This document shows positions 15,584-23,979 of a DNA stretch of 45,620 bases, in pieces (the stretch's first letter is position 1; each line of letters opens with the position of its first letter). The notes under the pieces were generated by a model, which searched no databases, was not told where the DNA came from, and saw only the letters and a program-made list of their open reading frames with translations. The position numbers and the translations under genes are program-made. The stretch spans positions 1-45,620 of the forward strand of contig CAKTKT010000009.1 of the NCBI GenBank assembly GCA_934572325.1, in the 5' to 3' direction. This DNA comes from an uncultured Oscillospiraceae bacterium. Its GTDB lineage: Bacteria; Bacillota; Clostridia; Oscillospirales; Oscillospiraceae.

Positions 15584-16266
15584 TGACCGTAGTAGGCGTT
15601 TTCGCCGTGCTTGCGGAGATAGTGCCTGTCCAGAAGCTCCTGCTGCATACGTCCGGCGGCAGGGTTGAGCAGCATGGCATGCCAGTCCGTAAAGGCGACC
15701 TCCTCCATGACGACGGCGTTGCGCACCGCCTCCATGGCGTCCTTGCCCCACGCGAACGGACCGTGCGAGCGCACCACGACGCCGGGGATGGCGGCGGGGT
15801 CTGCGTAGGCGAAGGTCTCGATTATGACCTTGCCGGTCTCCTTTTCGTATTCGCCCGCGATCTCCTCGTCCGTCATGGGGCGGGTGCAGGGGATGTCGCC
15901 ATAGAAATAATCGCCGTGCGTCGTGCCCATGGCGGGAATATCGCGCCCCGCCTGCGCAAACGTCGTCGCCCAGCGGGAATGTGTGTGGACGATGCCGCCG
16001 CAGTCGGCAAACGCCTTATAAAGCTCTACATGGGTGGGGGTGTCGCTCGAGGGCTTCCATCTGCCCTCAACGCGCCTGCCGTCAAGATCGACAACGACCA
16101 TGTCCTCCGCCGTCATGCCGTCATACGGCACGCCCGACGGCTTTATCACGACAAGCCCGCTCCCGCGGTCAATGCCGGAGACATTGCCCCACGTGAATGT
16201 CACAAGATCATACCTCGGCAGCAGGAGATTTGCCTGCAAAACCTCTTCCTTCAGCTTTTCTAACAT
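15577..16266 (-). CDS. araD: L-ribulose-5-phosphate 4-epimerase (class II aldolase family)
   Basis: A 229-residue member of the class II aldolase/AraD family. The metal site is visible as HTHS (His-x-His) near residues 94-97 and a further histidine in VVRSHGPFAWG. TWGNVSGIDR holds the phosphate-binding Asn/Ser loop. The ending KHGENAYYGQG is typical of bacterial AraD. It interconverts L-ribulose-5-phosphate and D-xylulose-5-phosphate. ATG 16266 follows AAGGAG by 7 bases, so the upstream in-frame ATG (16287) is rejected. It lies 17 bases after the AraM gene. No araA or araB is in the window, so arabinose itself is not certainly the substrate. Confidence 0.88.
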   Translation of the reverse strand: MLEKLKEEVLQANLLLPRYDLVTFTWGNVSGIDRGSGLVVIKPSGVPYDGMTAEDMVVVDLDGRRVEGRWKPSSDTPTHVELYKAFADCGGIVHTHSRWATTFAQAGRDIPAMGTTHGDYFYGDIPCTRPMTDEEIAGEYEKETGKVIIETFAYADPAAIPGVVVRSHGPFAWGKDAMEAVRNAVVMEEVAFTDWHAMLLNPAAGRMQQELLDRHYLRKHGENAYYGQG

Positions 16267-16283
16267 ATATACGCTCCTTATCG

Positions 16284-17642
16284 TCAATCGCCGGCGTTCG
16301 CTTTTTCCGTGACACGCGCGGCGAGCTTATCCGTAAGTCCGAGGTCAAACACGGTCTGTAAAACGGTGTAGCGCGCGCGTATCTCCTTGCAGTAGCGGAG
16401 CGTGTCCGTCAAAAGCTCGTCGTCCACGCCGATTTCCGCCGGAGTGCAGGGGCAGCCGATGCCGCGCAGCAACGCGCGCAGGAACGCGGCGGACGGCAGC
16501 GAGGCGAGCTGGGCGCGCACGGCGTCCCAATTGCGCTCCATGCTGTCGATGCGCGCGAGACGGTCGGAAACGGCGTTTTTGCCCGCCTTTTGCTCCATGG
16601 CAATCACCTCGTCCGCCGCCGCGCCGTAATGGGCGCGTATCTCGTTCTCCCACGCCGCGCCGTCATACGAGCGCGCGCTCTCGCGCGCGGAGGCAAAGTC
16701 CACGCGCTCGCGCAGCAGCTCCTCTATCAGCATCAGCACCAGCACCGTGCCCACGGCGACCTGCTCGCCGTGCATCGCGGGGCGGACGCCGCGCTGCTCA
16801 AGTATCGTCTCCCAATAGTGCGACATATGGTGCTCCGCGCCGGAGGCGGGGCGGGAATCGCCGTAGAGGCTGATCGCTGCGCCCGAGAGGACGAGCCCGC
16901 GCATCACGCTGCCGAGCGTCTCCGGATCGCGCTGCTTTATCTTCGGCGCTTCGCGCATCACCTCCGCCACGCACTCGCGCACGAGCGTGACGATATTGCG
17001 GCAGTAATGCTCCCCGTTTATTATCCGCGCCAGCTCCCAGTCATTGAGGCAGGTGATCTTTCCGATAAGATCCCCGAAGCCCGCGACGGTCATGCGGTAG
17101 GGCGCGGTCTTGAGTATATCCGTGTCGCCGAGGATGACCTCGGTGCAGTGGGCGGGCATTGTCGCCTTGAGGTTGTTGACGTTCATGATGCCGATGGAGG
17201 CGGCAAAGCCGTCCATCGGCGCGCCCGTGGCGACGGTGAAGCACGGCAGACGGAGCTTGAAGCTGGAATAGCGCGTCATGTCGGTTATAGACCCCGTGCC
17301 CACGCCGATGATAAGGTCGCAGTCGGCAGGGGTGTTTATCACGATCTCGCCGAGCGTCGCCTCGTCAAAGCCGAGGTGCGTGAGCGTATGCTCCGCCGCG
17401 GCGACGCCAGCCGTGCGCAGAAGCTCCATGCAGCGCGCGCCCGCAATTTTATGCGTTATCTCGTCGCACAAAATGAGCGGATGGGCATAGCCGAGGCTCT
17501 TTACGTAGTGCGGCAGACGCTCTATCGCGCCCGCGCCTATCTCCACGCCCTTTATGGGCACGTAGTGCGTCCGCCCGCAGTCACATTCGAGCCTGACGTC
17601 GAGGTATTTTGAAAGCTCTTGCGGCGTGTCGTACATTTTCAT
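16284..17642 (-). CDS. AraM-type sn-glycerol-1-phosphate dehydrogenase (copy 1)
   Basis: A 452-residue iron-containing-alcohol-dehydrogenase-fold protein of the AraM/EgsA group, which reduces dihydroxyacetone phosphate to sn-glycerol-1-phosphate. The nucleotide site is GVGTGSITDMTRY. Metal ligands are expected in ATGAPMDGFAAS (Asp), SGAEHHMSHYWE (His) and PAMHGEQVAVG (His). The N-terminal CDCGRTH is shared with copy 2 (CACGREH). Compared with copy 2 it is about 30 residues longer and quite divergent, so it is an old paralogue. It is followed by araD. It lies after the ABC-operon terminator and no clear promoter is seen, so it may depend on read-through. Confidence 0.88.
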   Translation of the reverse strand: MKMYDTPQELSKYLDVRLECDCGRTHYVPIKGVEIGAGAIERLPHYVKSLGYAHPLILCDEITHKIAGARCMELLRTAGVAAAEHTLTHLGFDEATLGEIVINTPADCDLIIGVGTGSITDMTRYSSFKLRLPCFTVATGAPMDGFAASIGIMNVNNLKATMPAHCTEVILGDTDILKTAPYRMTVAGFGDLIGKITCLNDWELARIINGEHYCRNIVTLVRECVAEVMREAPKIKQRDPETLGSVMRGLVLSGAAISLYGDSRPASGAEHHMSHYWETILEQRGVRPAMHGEQVAVGTVLVLMLIEELLRERVDFASARESARSYDGAAWENEIRAHYGAAADEVIAMEQKAGKNAVSDRLARIDSMERNWDAVRAQLASLPSAAFLRALLRGIGCPCTPAEIGVDDELLTDTLRYCKEIRARYTVLQTVFDLGLTDKLAARVTEKANAGD

Positions 17643-17673
17643 GTGTGTTTTCCCCTTTCCGGTGATTTCCGGC

Positions 17674-17696
17674 GGCGCTCATCCGGTATGAGCGCC
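17674..17696 (-). other. Leader hairpin upstream of AraM copy 1
   Basis: GGCGCTCAT (17674-17682) and ATGAGCGCC (17688-17696) form a perfect 9-bp stem with a 5-base loop in the leader of the gene starting at 17642. There is no T-run. It could be an mRNA 5'-end stabiliser or part of an attenuator together with 17726-17750. Confidence 0.4.
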
Positions 17697-17715
17697 CGCG
17701 GAAGTCCCCGCGACG

Positions 17716-17750
17716 CTTTTAAAACACAAGCCCGCGTAAAGCGGGCTTGT
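17716..17750 (-). terminator. Terminator after the ABC substrate-binding protein gene
   Basis: ACAAGCCCGC (17726-17735) pairs with GCGGGCTTGT (17741-17750) around GTAAA. On the minus strand GTTTTAAAAG follows. It is located 26 bases beyond the substrate-binding-protein stop. Confidence 0.85.
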
Positions 17751-17775
17751 ACAGCTATGAGTTGCGGTCTGCCTG

Positions 17776-18882
17776 TCAGCCCTGAACGGCAGCGAGGTGC
17801 TCGTTCCACTTGGCAAGAAGGTCAGCCTTCTGCGCGGTCAGAGTGGGAACATCGCGGGTGACCCACTTGATGTCGCCGGACGCCTTGAGCCATGCGTTCT
17901 CGGGAGAGGTGTAGTTGGCGTTGGTGAAGCGGAGAGTGCCCTGCATATACTCTGCCATGGCGCTCTGACCCTCAGCGGAGGTGACCCAGTTGACGAAAGC
18001 CTTGGCGGCTGCCATGTGGGGCGCACCCTTGACGACCGCAACGCCGAAGGCGGAGGCGGAGGTGCCGTTGGAGGGATAGCGAACCTCGGTGACAGCCTCG
18101 GTGCCGAGCTCGGCGGCGCTCTGGTTGAGCTTGATCGCGCCGTCCTCGTAGGTCAGACCGACAACGTACTCACCGTCGGAGACGGAGTTGAAGCAGACGG
18201 AGGACTTCTCAACGACGACCATGTTCTCAAGGAGCTTGTCGATGTAGTTCCACGCCTCATCGGTGTCGATGCCGTAAACGGAGAAGATGTTGCAGAGGTT
18301 GTTCCACGCGGCGGAGGAGCTGTTAGGATCGGAGAAAACTATCTTGCCCTTGAGCGCGGGATCGAGAAGATCCTCGTAGGACTGGATGTTCAGACCAAGC
18401 TCCTTCTCAAGCTCGGTGTTGACGCAGAAGCAGACGGTGGAGAGGTGATCCATGCTGTAGAAGCCGTTGGGGGTGCTGTAGCCCTCCATCTGCTCGTCGT
18501 CATGGTCAGAGACCCATGCTTCAAAGATCTCGGCGTACTTGTCGCCGTCGGAGTCAGCAAGACCGCCCCAGGTAACGTCGCCCTGAGGGTTGCCGGCTTC
18601 GGCCTGGATCTTCGCAGTGAACTCACCGGCGGAGCCGGAGATGACCTCGATATTGATGTCGGGGTACACTTCGGCAAAGCACGTCTTGAGCGCGTCAAGG
18701 TCAGCCTCGGTCATGGAGGAGTAGAGGACGAGGGTGTCGCCCAGATCATCCTCGACTGCCGCCTCCTCGGCGGCGGGGGCTGCCTGCTGGGCGGGCTGTT
18801 CGGCAGGTGCTGCGGACTGTCCGCAGGCGCACAGTGCGAAGATCATGCAAAGTGCCATTGCGAGTGCTAGGATTTTCTTCAT
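17776..18882 (-). CDS. ABC transporter substrate-binding lipoprotein (Fbp/Afu-type)
   Basis: A 368-residue extracellular binding lipoprotein. The signal peptide MKKILALAMALCMIFALCAC ends in a lipobox with Cys20 as the lipidated residue, followed by an Ala/Glu/Gln-rich linker. The mature part (from DTLVLYSSMTEADLDALK) is a periplasmic-binding-protein fold of the ferric-iron / 2-aminoethylphosphonate / AfuA sugar-phosphate group. It has a cluster of conserved NSSSAAWNNL and NGTSASAFGVAVVKGAPH near the hinge. ATG 18882 follows AAGGAG; a much longer open frame upstream is out-of-frame permease sequence and is rejected. It is last in the operon with permease and ATPase. AfuA-type proteins bind sugar phosphates, which would fit the phosphatase and AraM/AraD genes around it. 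Confidence 0.85.
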   Translation of the reverse strand: MKKILALAMALCMIFALCACGQSAAPAEQPAQQAAPAAEEAAVEDDLGDTLVLYSSMTEADLDALKTCFAEVYPDINIEVISGSAGEFTAKIQAEAGNPQGDVTWGGLADSDGDKYAEIFEAWVSDHDDEQMEGYSTPNGFYSMDHLSTVCFCVNTELEKELGLNIQSYEDLLDPALKGKIVFSDPNSSSAAWNNLCNIFSVYGIDTDEAWNYIDKLLENMVVVEKSSVCFNSVSDGEYVVGLTYEDGAIKLNQSAAELGTEAVTEVRYPSNGTSASAFGVAVVKGAPHMAAAKAFVNWVTSAEGQSAMAEYMQGTLRFTNANYTSPENAWLKASGDIKWVTRDVPTLTAQKADLLAKWNEHLAAVQG

Positions 18883-18950
18883 TTTGGTTCTCCTTTTTGA
18901 TATATTCCCGGATGCTTGCGCATCTAGTGGGTGAATTGAGTGCGGGGCTG

Positions 18951-20603
18951 TCAGAGCTGTATATCGTCCTCGGACTTGCTTATCGCCATGTAGAGGAAGA
19001 GGCTCAGAGCGGTAATGACAGTGAGGATTGCGGCGAACGCCGCCGCCGTGCCGTACTCGCCGCGCCCGATGTAAATATACGCCTGCATGGTGAGGGTGGT
19101 GGTCTTGTTGCTGTAGAGTATGACGGAGCTGGAAAGCTCTGTCACGATGGCGACCCAGCTTAGGATAGCGCCGGAGAGGATGCCGTTCGACATCATGGGC
19201 ACGGTTATCTTGGCAAAGGTCTTTACCTTCGACGCGCCGAGGCTTATCGCCGCCTCCTCTATGCTTATCGGAATCTGCATCAGCGTTGCCGTCGCCGAGC
19301 GTATGGTGTACGGCATACGGCGTATTGCAAAGGACATTATCATGATGGTCATCGTGCCGGTGAGCGCAATGGGCTTGGAGCCGTAGGCGATCAGCAGCGC
19401 GATGCCTATGACGGCGCCGGGCATGATGTAGGGCAGCATGGCGATGGTGTCGAGCGAGTGGTTGAGCGCGTTGTTGCGGCGCACGACGAGGTAGGCGAGC
19501 ACGACCGCGATGATGATGATGACGGCGAGGGCGATGATGCCCATGACGAGCGTGTTGCGCGAGGCGAGCACCAGCTTTTTCTTCAGCGCACTCTCGTAGT
19601 TGACGAGGGAGTACCCCACGCCGAAGAGCGAGCCCTTGCTGTTGCGAAAGCTCAGATAGATGATGTATATCTGCGGGAGTATGGCGACGGCGCAGAGCAG
19701 ATAGCAGTAAAGGTGCATGAGAAAGCCCGCAAAGCCCTTCGCGTCCTTCTTCTCCACGGGGTGCAGGGTGTTGATGGAGAATTTGAAGCGTCCTGTCGCC
19801 CACTTTTGCAGGAAAAATATCACGGCGGTGACGATGACCGCGATGATGGCGAGCGCGGCGGCAAAGTTGTAATTCGCGCCGTTTTCGCCGAGGTACTCGT
19901 TATAGAGCAGCACCGGAAAGGTCTTGAAGCCCTCGCCGAGGATGGTGGGCGTGCCGAAGTCGGCAAACGCCTGCATGAACACCATGAGCGTCGCGGCAAG
20001 GATGGTGGGCATGGTGAGGTGGAGCACGATGTTGAAAAGGCGCTTCACACCGGTGCAGCCCATATTCGCCGACGCCTCCATGAGGGTGTTGTCAATGCTC
20101 TTGAACGCGCCGTTCATGTAGATGAACACGAGCGGGAAGAACTTGAGCGTTTGGGAAAGGGCGATGCCGCCGAAGCCGTAGATACTCGGCAGAGTGATGC
20201 CGAGGGCGGTCTTGAAAAATTTCGTGATAACGCCGCTGCGCCCAAGGAGCATGACCCACGAGTACGCGCCCAGAAACGGGGCGGACATACAGCACAGTAT
20301 GCTGACAACGAACAGTATCTTCGCGCCCTTGAGGCGGTAGAACGCATAGAAGTAGGCAAACGGTATGCCTATCACGAGCGTGAGCGCCGTGACGAAAATG
20401 GTTATCTTAAAGGAATTGTAGAGCGTGTCCACATAGTAGCTGTTGCTGAAAAACTTGTGGAACTGCTCCCAGGAGAAGCTGCCGTCGGGCATGATGACCG
20501 CCTGCTTGATAACGCCGAACATCGGGTAAACGAGCACCGCGATGAACAGCAGCAGCAGTATCACAGAGACGATAAGCCACCCGTCAAAACGTTTTCTGAC
20601 CAT
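18951..20603 (-). CDS. ABC transporter permease, fused two-domain (FbpB/AfuB-like)
   Basis: A 550-residue inner-membrane permease with about 12 hydrophobic helices, made of two homologous Binding_protein_dependent_transport domains. The EAA-type loops are seen in each half: EASANMGCTGVKRLF (first) and EEAAISLGASKVKTFAKI (second), which contact the ATPase. Fused permeases of this type belong to the ferric-ion, phosphonate and AfuB hexose-phosphate importers. It starts 14 bases after the ATPase stop and precedes the binding protein by 68 bases. No sign of frameshift between halves. Confidence 0.9.
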   Translation of the reverse strand: MVRKRFDGWLIVSVILLLLFIAVLVYPMFGVIKQAVIMPDGSFSWEQFHKFFSNSYYVDTLYNSFKITIFVTALTLVIGIPFAYFYAFYRLKGAKILFVVSILCCMSAPFLGAYSWVMLLGRSGVITKFFKTALGITLPSIYGFGGIALSQTLKFFPLVFIYMNGAFKSIDNTLMEASANMGCTGVKRLFNIVLHLTMPTILAATLMVFMQAFADFGTPTILGEGFKTFPVLLYNEYLGENGANYNFAAALAIIAVIVTAVIFFLQKWATGRFKFSINTLHPVEKKDAKGFAGFLMHLYCYLLCAVAILPQIYIIYLSFRNSKGSLFGVGYSLVNYESALKKKLVLASRNTLVMGIIALAVIIIIAVVLAYLVVRRNNALNHSLDTIAMLPYIMPGAVIGIALLIAYGSKPIALTGTMTIMIMSFAIRRMPYTIRSATATLMQIPISIEEAAISLGASKVKTFAKITVPMMSNGILSGAILSWVAIVTELSSSVILYSNKTTTLTMQAYIYIGRGEYGTAAAFAAILTVITALSLFLYMAISKSEDDIQL

Positions 20604-20617
20604 AGCCCGCTCCTCCG

Positions 20618-21733
20618 TTATGCCCTTGCGCAGTCATTGCACACGCCGGTCAGCAAATTCTCCTCGCCGTCGGCAGTGAAGAGATTGACCTTCTCCGTGT
20701 TTATCTTCAGCTTTATCTCCGAGCCCGGCTGGATAATGCTGTCGATGGAGGACTCCTGGATTATCTCGACCTCCTCGCCGGAGGACAGATGCACAAAGTA
20801 GTGGGTGTTCAGCCCGAGGAACACGCAGTCGTCCACGACGGCGGAGATGCCCTCGGTGCTGTCGCGGTCAAGCAGAAACTCCTCCGGACGCACGGACATG
20901 ACGATCTCCTGCTCCTTCTGCTGCTCGGGGCGGACGGTGCGTATCTCGGCGCGGTAGCCGGAGAGCGTTTCAAGATACGTCCTGCCGCCGTCGGTGACGA
21001 GCCTGCCCTTTATCACGTTGGAGCGCCCTATAAACGTGGCGACGAAGAGGTTGGCGGGGCGCTGGTATATGCTCTTCGGCGTGCCGACGTGCTGTATGAC
21101 GCCGGCGTTCATGACAGCGATACGGTCGGAGACAGCCATTGCCTCCTCCTGATCGTGCGTGACGTACACGGTCGTGATGCCGACATTGTGCTGGATGTTC
21201 TTGATGACCGTGCGCATTTCGACGCGCAGCTTCGCGTCGAGGTTGGACAAGGGCTCGTCCATGAGCAGCACGTCCGGCTCTATGCACAGCGCGCGGGCGA
21301 GCGCGACGCGCTGCTGCTGACCGCCGGAGAGGCGCTCGGGCATACGGTCGGCGTACTCGTCGATCTGCATGAGCTGCATGAACTTCTCGGACTGGGTCTT
21401 TATCCTGTCTCTGGGGAACTTCTTGTTTTTCAGTCCGAATTCGACGTTCTTTCTGACGGTGTAGTGCGGGAAGATGGCGTAATTCTGAAACACCATGCCG
21501 ATGTTGCGCTTGGCGGGATCGAGGTCGTTTATGCGCTTCTCCCCGAAGAAGAAGTCGCCGCCCTCAATGCTGTTGAAGCCCGCTATCATTCTCAGAAGCG
21601 TGGTCTTGCCGCAGCCGGAGGGACCAAGCAGCGTGAAAAACTCGCCCTCTTTAATGTCAAGACTCAAATCGGGAATGATGACGTTGTCACCGTACTTTTT
21701 AAGAGCGTGCTTTATGATGATCTCTTCGCTCAC
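20618..21733 (-). CDS. ABC transporter ATP-binding protein with TOBE domain
   Basis: A 371-residue import ATPase. Walker A GPSGCGKT is at 37-44, the Q-loop glutamine at 83, the signature LSGGQQQR at 135-142, Walker B VLLMDEP at 155-161 and the switch histidine at 193 (VTHDQEEAMA). After residue about 240 there is a TOBE-type regulatory domain, as in the Fbp/Pot/Mal family. Translation begins at GTG 21733, which follows AAGGAG by 9 bases; the AraM copy 2 stop lies 25 bases upstream. It powers uptake with the fused permease and the binding protein. Confidence 0.95.
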   Translation of the reverse strand: MSEEIIIKHALKKYGDNVIIPDLSLDIKEGEFFTLLGPSGCGKTTLLRMIAGFNSIEGGDFFFGEKRINDLDPAKRNIGMVFQNYAIFPHYTVRKNVEFGLKNKKFPRDRIKTQSEKFMQLMQIDEYADRMPERLSGGQQQRVALARALCIEPDVLLMDEPLSNLDAKLRVEMRTVIKNIQHNVGITTVYVTHDQEEAMAVSDRIAVMNAGVIQHVGTPKSIYQRPANLFVATFIGRSNVIKGRLVTDGGRTYLETLSGYRAEIRTVRPEQQKEQEIVMSVRPEEFLLDRDSTEGISAVVDDCVFLGLNTHYFVHLSSGEEVEIIQESSIDSIIQPGSEIKLKINTEKVNLFTADGEENLLTGVCNDCARA

Positions 21734-21758
21734 TTGTACTCTCTCCTTTACATTATTG

Positions 21759-23018
21759 CTAGATTTTATCTATATCGATCATCCGCCGCGTTCTCATGAG
21801 CGTCAGACGATTGCGCACAAGGGGCGAGTTTTTCAGCAGCGCGGGAAGCTCGCTCTCCTCCACGCCGATGGAGGCGAGGTCGCGCTTCGTGCCCAGCAGC
21901 TCCAAAAGCCCGTAAAGGTACTCCTCCGTCGGGAGCGCGTCAATGATGCGCCGCAGCTCGCCCCAGCTTGCGCTGAGCTTTTCGCGGCTCACCTTTGCAA
22001 GGCAGTCGTTTTCGTTTTCCTTTATCAGCGAATCCGCCAGCCGCCCGCCGAAGAAAGCGCGAAGATCCTCCTCCGGCACGGGGGCGTAGTCGGTTATGTA
22101 CGGGGTAATATCCTCTATCCTTGCCAGCCGCCTGTACTCGCGCACGGCAATGAGCGAGCCCACGCCGGTCTTCTCCCCGTGCATGGCGGGGAACTTCACC
22201 CGAAACGCCTCCGGCTGCATCTCTATCATGTGGGATATGTGGTGCTCCGCGCCGGAGGCGGGGCGGGAGTTGCCCATCATCTGCATGGCGACGCCGCTCA
22301 TGATGAGCGCGTAGGTCACATCGGCGTAAGCGCGCTCCTCGCCGCGGGCTATCCCTGGAACGCTTTTCATGACGGTGTCGGCAGCGTTCTGCATTATATC
22401 ACAGATCTTCCCGCAAAACAACTCACCCGTGAGGATATGCGCCATTTTCCAATCGGCAAGGGCGGTATACTTTGCCATAATGTCGCCGACGCCGCTGCGC
22501 ACAAGCTCCATGGGCGCGTTTTTGATGATCTCCGTGTCCGCCAGCACAAGCTCCGGTGCGACGGCGGGCAGCGTCTTTTTAAATCCGTGCCACGTCATTG
22601 CCGCGACGGTGCTGCAAAAGCCGTCCACGCTCGCGCCCGTCGGGCAGGAGACAAAGCGTGCGCCCCGCTCGCGCGCGCAGTAGCGCGCGATGTCGTGGAT
22701 GGTGCCGCTGCCGACGGCGATAATGACCTCCGTATCGTTTTTAAGTTCGGAGAGCACCTCCGCCGTGGACGTCTCGTCTGCGTGGAGCTCCGTCGGGTCG
22801 AGCACTATCTCCTGCTCGGCGCGGGGATGCCTGTCCGCCGTGGCGGCGTAGGCGTTCGCCCCGTACAGCGCACAGCGCTTGCCGCCGACATGAAGCTCCG
22901 CCATGTATTTTTCAAAGTCGAAAAGGCAGCCCGGCTCTATCACCGCGGCGCGGGTCTGCATGACGTGCTCGCGCCCGCAGGCGCATTTTCCGGCATACTT
23001 GCCGCAATCTATAAACAT
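21759..23018 (-). CDS. AraM-type sn-glycerol-1-phosphate dehydrogenase (copy 2)
   Basis: A 419-residue member of the AraM/EgsA family with the same signatures as copy 1: IAVGSGTIHDIARY for NAD(P), PTGASVDGFCS, SGAEHHISHMIE and PAMHGEKTGVG for the metal site. It is probably a DHAP/glycerol-1-phosphate oxidoreductase. The frame opens at GTG 23033, but GGAGG inside that extension is correctly placed 8 bases before ATG 23018, which is chosen. It lies between the HAD phosphatase (17-base gap) and the ABC ATPase (25-base gap), so all are one operon. Having two divergent AraM genes in one locus suggests different substrates or directions. Confidence 0.88.
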   Translation of the reverse strand: MFIDCGKYAGKCACGREHVMQTRAAVIEPGCLFDFEKYMAELHVGGKRCALYGANAYAATADRHPRAEQEIVLDPTELHADETSTAEVLSELKNDTEVIIAVGSGTIHDIARYCARERGARFVSCPTGASVDGFCSTVAAMTWHGFKKTLPAVAPELVLADTEIIKNAPMELVRSGVGDIMAKYTALADWKMAHILTGELFCGKICDIMQNAADTVMKSVPGIARGEERAYADVTYALIMSGVAMQMMGNSRPASGAEHHISHMIEMQPEAFRVKFPAMHGEKTGVGSLIAVREYRRLARIEDITPYITDYAPVPEEDLRAFFGGRLADSLIKENENDCLAKVSREKLSASWGELRRIIDALPTEEYLYGLLELLGTKRDLASIGVEESELPALLKNSPLVRNRLTLMRTRRMIDIDKI

Positions 23019-23035
23019 TCTGTCCGCCTCCACGT

Positions 23036-23752
23036 TCAGAGAAATCCCTTCATATACTCGCCGAAGCGGGTGTAATCGTCCACGCGGACAAAGCGGAGGT
23101 CGGAGCGGTAGACCGCCTCGTCATTGCCGCCGGGTCCGTAATCGTCCCCGACGTAGACGACCTCGGAGTGGTCATAGCCGTAGTCTTTGCAATACCTGTC
23201 GAGGGCGTAGTATTTATTGTAGGGGAAGGGCGCGAGATCGAACGACGACGAGCCGCCGATAAACACCGTATAGTCCGGAAACGCCTCGCGCACGGCGGGG
23301 TACATGGGCTTACGCTTCGAGCGGTCGGGGTCGAAGGCGAGCTTGTCGGCAATGTCCGCCGCCGTGCCCAAAAGCGGGAACGTGACGCAGCCGGAAGCGT
23401 GGTACTCCACATTATCGCCCTTGAAGCTCGTATAGCCGAAGCGCTCTCTCAGCGCGGTCACGCGCGTCTCGACGCTGTCTCTGTCGCAGGGGGCGTGCTC
23501 GTCAAAAACAGGGTCGAGCGCGCCGGTCGCGGCGTTGTATGTGCAAAACTGCATCCCGTAGTTGCCGATAATATCTATGGGGTAGCCGTTCATCTGCTTG
23601 AATATGCGGCTGCACATCCCCGCGCCCACCATCAGAAGCCTGTACCTTGCCCGCAATGCGTCCAAAACTCCGAGATTGGGCTGGGCGAGCTTCGTCTTGT
23701 GCTGGGTAAGCGTACCGTCGAGGTCGAACGCGATCAGCCTTACATTATCCAT
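23036..23752 (-). CDS. HAD-IIB family phosphatase (phosphomannomutase-like)
   Basis: A 238-residue haloacid-dehalogenase hydrolase. Motif I is FDLDGTLTQ with the nucleophilic Asp11 and acid Asp13. Motif II is the VGAG region near residue 42. Motif IV is VGDDYGPGGND with the Mg2+-binding aspartates. The type IIB cap and the DLDGTLT-GNYGMQ arrangement resemble phosphomannomutase-like and sugar-phosphate phosphatases. It is the first gene of the operon; ATG 23752 follows AAAGG by 7 bases. By analogy with AraL of Bacillus it would remove phosphate from sugar or polyol phosphates formed by its neighbours; this is inference. Confidence 0.85.
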   Translation of the reverse strand: MDNVRLIAFDLDGTLTQHKTKLAQPNLGVLDALRARYRLLMVGAGMCSRIFKQMNGYPIDIIGNYGMQFCTYNAATGALDPVFDEHAPCDRDSVETRVTALRERFGYTSFKGDNVEYHASGCVTFPLLGTAADIADKLAFDPDRSKRKPMYPAVREAFPDYTVFIGGSSSFDLAPFPYNKYYALDRYCKDYGYDHSEVVYVGDDYGPGGNDEAVYRSDLRFVRVDDYTRFGEYMKGFL

Positions 23753-23792
23753 GCTTTTGCCTTTCGTATATGAAATTTGTTTATTTACACCA

Positions 23793-23835
23793 ATAATACC
23801 TTCGTTTTACGTGCGTTTGATATTTTTATATCAAA
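23793..23835 (-). promoter_or_regulatory. Operator palindrome and promoter of the HAD/AraM/ABC operon
   Basis: The palindrome TTTGATAT-TTTT-ATATCAAA occupies 23816-23835. On the minus strand a TATTAT -10 (23798-23793) is placed so that the -35 region, with 17 or 18 bp spacing, falls in the right-hand arm of the palindrome. The -35 itself is poor (ATCAAA). The divergent DeoR-family protein at 23980 is the natural candidate for binding here. Confidence 0.6.
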
Positions 23836-23907
23836 GATACTATATTTCACGCGCCTGTTTGCGCCGTTTTTCATCAAAATAGATAAACCGTATTATACTC
23901 ACATCGC

Positions 23908-23936
23908 TTGACTTCTGCAAGGTTTGGCGCTAATAT
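23908..23936 (+). promoter_or_regulatory. Promoter of the DeoR regulator gene
   Basis: TTGACT (23908-23913), 17 bases, TAATAT (23931-23936). The start point near 23943 places the real initiation codon downstream, at ATG 23980, although the frame is open from 23908. Confidence 0.7.
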
Positions 23937-23979
23937 TGAGAAACGATCAAAAACGCTCAATTTCAAGGCGGTGACCGAG

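Noticed and set aside
18883..19803. Upstream extension of the substrate-binding-protein frame
   Set aside because: It is an Arg/His-rich out-of-frame reading of the permease gene; ATG 18882 has a good ribosome site and signal peptide.
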